Positions 5,281 through 6,438 of a stretch of 6,438 bases of DNA are shown here, in pieces. Both the position numbers and the translations under genes were made by a program. The DNA comes from Dehalococcoidia bacterium. Lineage in GTDB: Bacteria > Chloroflexota > Dehalococcoidia > Dehalococcoidales > G020351185. The stretch spans positions 1 to 6,438 of the forward strand of contig DAOVXW010000037.1 in assembly GCA_030635945.1 (NCBI GenBank). Direction: 5' to 3'. Under the pieces are notes generated by a model that was not told the origin of the DNA, did not search any database, and saw nothing but the letters and a program-made list of their open reading frames with translations. Positions within the stretch are counted from its first letter, which is position 1, and each line of letters starts with the position of its first letter.

Positions 5281-5460
5281 CGGCTTTGTTTAACTAAAAT
5301 TATAAGCTATGTACACATGGGTCGTTTATCTCCGCTTGCCTTTCGTTTCCTCTCCTCAGTGCTATATGAAGTTTGAACAGTGCGCTTCTAATCCTTATTG
5401 TGCGCGGCTGCTGGTGCAGCATAAGGTCAGCAAGTATGCGCTCTGCTTGGCTGTCAAATT
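5281..5460. other. Intergenic stretch, nothing recognised
   Basis: These 180 bases downstream of the gene C operon contain no ORF of note, no strong hairpin and no repeat that I can support. They are included so that the gap is not read as unexamined. Confidence 0.5.
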
Positions 5461-5476
5461 AAATACTTAGGTATTT
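5461..5476 (-). terminator. Palindrome AAATAC-ttag-GTATTT at the end of gene C
   Basis: A perfect 6-bp stem with a 4-base loop, its edge touching the stop codon of gene C (5476-5478). On the minus strand it is followed by TTAATTTG. The position immediately after the last gene of the operon fits a transcription end, but the stem is AT-rich and weak and the T-run is interrupted. I rate it as a candidate only. Confidence 0.35.
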
Positions 5477-5697
5477 TAATGAAGGACAATCTTACGCACA
5501 GCCTCCCCTACTCTAATCAAATAAATTCCTTTAGCATAGCTGCTAAGGTCTATCTCTTCTTTGGTAGTCGCCAGTACCTTGCCTCCAACCATATCATACA
5601 CCTCTATTTCTCCTGTTGCACCCTGCACAGTAAATATCCCTGTTGTGGGGTTGGGGTAGATTCGGATATTATTTGATGTACTTAAATCATTTATTCC
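5476..5697 (-). repeat. Sorting-domain coding segment of gene C (paralogous copy 3)
   Basis: This encodes residues 223-295 of gene C. The tail matches B almost residue for residue at IYPNPTTGIFTVQG and at the RKIVL end. It differs in the middle (VYDMVGGKVLATT against VYDLFGRLVLRS) and has YAKG in place of YPKG. It is fused to a cargo domain unrelated to A and B. Confidence 0.8.
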
Positions 5698-6363
5698 AGT
5701 AGTTGTATCTCCTACATAAACATCATCTACGAAATAGTAAGGGTTTAGACAGTAAATACCAGTATCAAGGATTAGGGTGTCAGTAGCTGCGTCTGTAAAG
5801 AAATTCCCAATTACGATATAGCTGTATGAAGAATCTGCGGTAAAAACTCCATCAATAGTTGTCCAATTAGTTGTATCTGAAATAATGGAATCGCTGTATA
5901 TATGTGCAAAGTTGTTAACTGGTGCAGGATTCCCTCCACTGTAAGGTACTGTAGAGAATAAAACTCCTAAATTGTTTGTGGCGCAATTAATACCAGCGGC
6001 AAATGCTGTGCTAACTTTCAAGGAAACGTAGTATTGGTTATCAATAATCATCGGTGCAATAAGTTGGGCACCGATTAGCTCCTTAACAGTAGCAACAACA
6101 TATTGAGAATAGAAACCACAGTAAGCGACCCCTGTTGCAGCATTTTGATAACCTCCCCCGTTGTTTGGCACACCTATAAATGGTGAGGTAGTACACGAAT
6201 TAAAATAATCAGGTGAGCCTCCATATCTATTCCAAGCAACAGCACTGTCCACTTGGTTTGTACTACTCGGACACTTAATAGTATCCTCGAAACTTGGATT
6301 AGGCACCAAGTTCTGCCCAAAACAAAAGCAAGGAAGCAAAAGAAGAAAGAGAAGCACCCTCAT
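5476..6363 (-). CDS. Gene C: secreted jelly-roll-type protein with T9SS type A sorting domain
   Basis: A 295-aa protein. Residues 1-16 are a signal peptide (MRVLLFLLLLPCFCFG, cleavage before QN). Cysteines are present, but LLPC is not a good lipobox. Residues 18-218 show a family common in Bacteroidota, often found as the N-terminal part of OmpA-like or T9SS proteins: NLVPNPSFED (18-27), AWNRYGGSPDYFNSC (43-57), GYQNAATGVAYCG (71-83), YYVSLKVSTA (111-120), WTTIDGVFTA (167-176), IVIGNFFTD (183-191) and YYFVDDVYVGD (209-219). The pattern suggests a carbohydrate-binding-module-like beta sandwich (inference). Residues 223-295 are a T9SS type A sorting domain (IYPNPTTGIF, VYDMVGGKV, YAKGIYLIRVG, RKIVLH). 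In the closed circle its ATG directly follows gene B's TAG, making it the last gene of the operon. It is unrelated to A and B outside the tail. Cargo and ligand are unknown. Confidence 0.94.
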   Translation of the reverse strand: MRVLLFLLLLPCFCFGQNLVPNPSFEDTIKCPSSTNQVDSAVAWNRYGGSPDYFNSCTTSPFIGVPNNGGGYQNAATGVAYCGFYSQYVVATVKELIGAQLIAPMIIDNQYYVSLKVSTAFAAGINCATNNLGVLFSTVPYSGGNPAPVNNFAHIYSDSIISDTTNWTTIDGVFTADSSYSYIVIGNFFTDAATDTLILDTGIYCLNPYYFVDDVYVGDTTTGINDLSTSNNIRIYPNPTTGIFTVQGATGEIEVYDMVGGKVLATTKEEIDLSSYAKGIYLIRVGEAVRKIVLH

Positions 6364-6438
6364 CTACTGCAATACTATTTTTCTTACAACTTCCCCTATC
6401 CTTACCATATACATACCCTTCGGATAACTACTCATATC
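6298..6438. repeat. Right copy of 141-bp terminal direct repeat (circular overlap)
   Basis: This is the second copy of bases 1-141, offset by 6,297. It carries the true start of gene C (ATG complementary to 6361-6363). Directly beyond it, at 6364-6438, lie the last 25 codons (stop included) of gene B. These should not be counted as an extra gene, because they are the same bases as 67-141 once the circle is closed. Confidence 0.97.
6364..6438 (-). CDS. 3' end of gene B (redundant copy, cut by contig edge)
   Basis: On the minus strand, from the right contig edge, this encodes the end of gene B's sorting domain, including KGMYMVRIGEVVRKIVLQ and the TAG stop at 6364-6366. It is identical to 67-141. 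It is a product of the terminal overlap and not a separate gene. Confidence 0.93.
   Translation of the reverse strand, partial: DMSSYPKGMYMVRIGEVVRKIVLQ

Noticed and set aside
6364..6438. A possible fourth T9SS gene at the right edge
   Set aside because: It is identical to bases 67-141, so it is the end of gene B seen again through the circular overlap.
1..6438. tRNA or rRNA genes
   Set aside because: I looked for tRNA cloverleaf-like ends and conserved rRNA segments on both strands, mainly in 3929-5475, and saw none.

Overview
The window comes from a Bacteroidota (Bacteroidetes) genome. Three of its proteins have a Sec signal peptide and end in a textbook type A sorting domain of the type IX secretion system (T9SS), with the pattern YPNPTxGxFTVxG ... 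VYDxxG ... YxKGxYxxRxGExVRKxxL. T9SS is essentially restricted to this phylum. Nothing in the window identifies a genus.

The most important structural fact is that bases 1-141 are identical to bases 6298-6438. The contig therefore closes into a 6,297-bp circle. A perfect end overlap of exactly 141 bases is what a de Bruijn assembler working at k=141 leaves on a circular or tandemly repeated sequence. Closing the circle gives a consistent gene map: the stop codon of the 451-aa gene (67-1422) is followed with no gap by the ATG of the 295-aa gene (6363, equivalent to 66).

Read on the minus strand, the layout is as follows. (1) A three-gene, zero-spacing operon A-B-C: A (2766-1423, GTG start) and B (1422-67) are tandem paralogues of a secreted propeller-like family, and C (6363-5476) is an unrelated secreted jelly-roll-type protein with almost the same C-terminal sorting tail. 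(2) A 45-base AT-rich divergent intergenic region upstream of A, containing an inverted repeat, with a 39-codon single-membrane-span ORF (2812-2931) on the other strand. (3) Gene D (3928-2942), a signal-less 328-aa protein with a helical N-terminal part and a C-terminal beta-sandwich resembling a carboxypeptidase regulatory domain. (4) About 1.5 kb (3929-5475) without a convincing gene but full of structure: a 21-bp tandem repeat array of about ten units, a 214-bp element bounded by two-part inverted repeats that resembles an integron attC site or a MITE, a long inverted repeat with nested hairpins, and several separate hairpins.

A, B and C probably form one transcript whose products are exported by Sec and passed to the T9SS for the cell surface or medium. 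D and the small membrane ORF are probably separate units. No replication, mobilisation, partition, toxin-antitoxin or recombinase gene is visible. Whether the circle is a real extrachromosomal molecule, a tandem chromosomal amplification or an assembly loop cannot be decided from the sequence.
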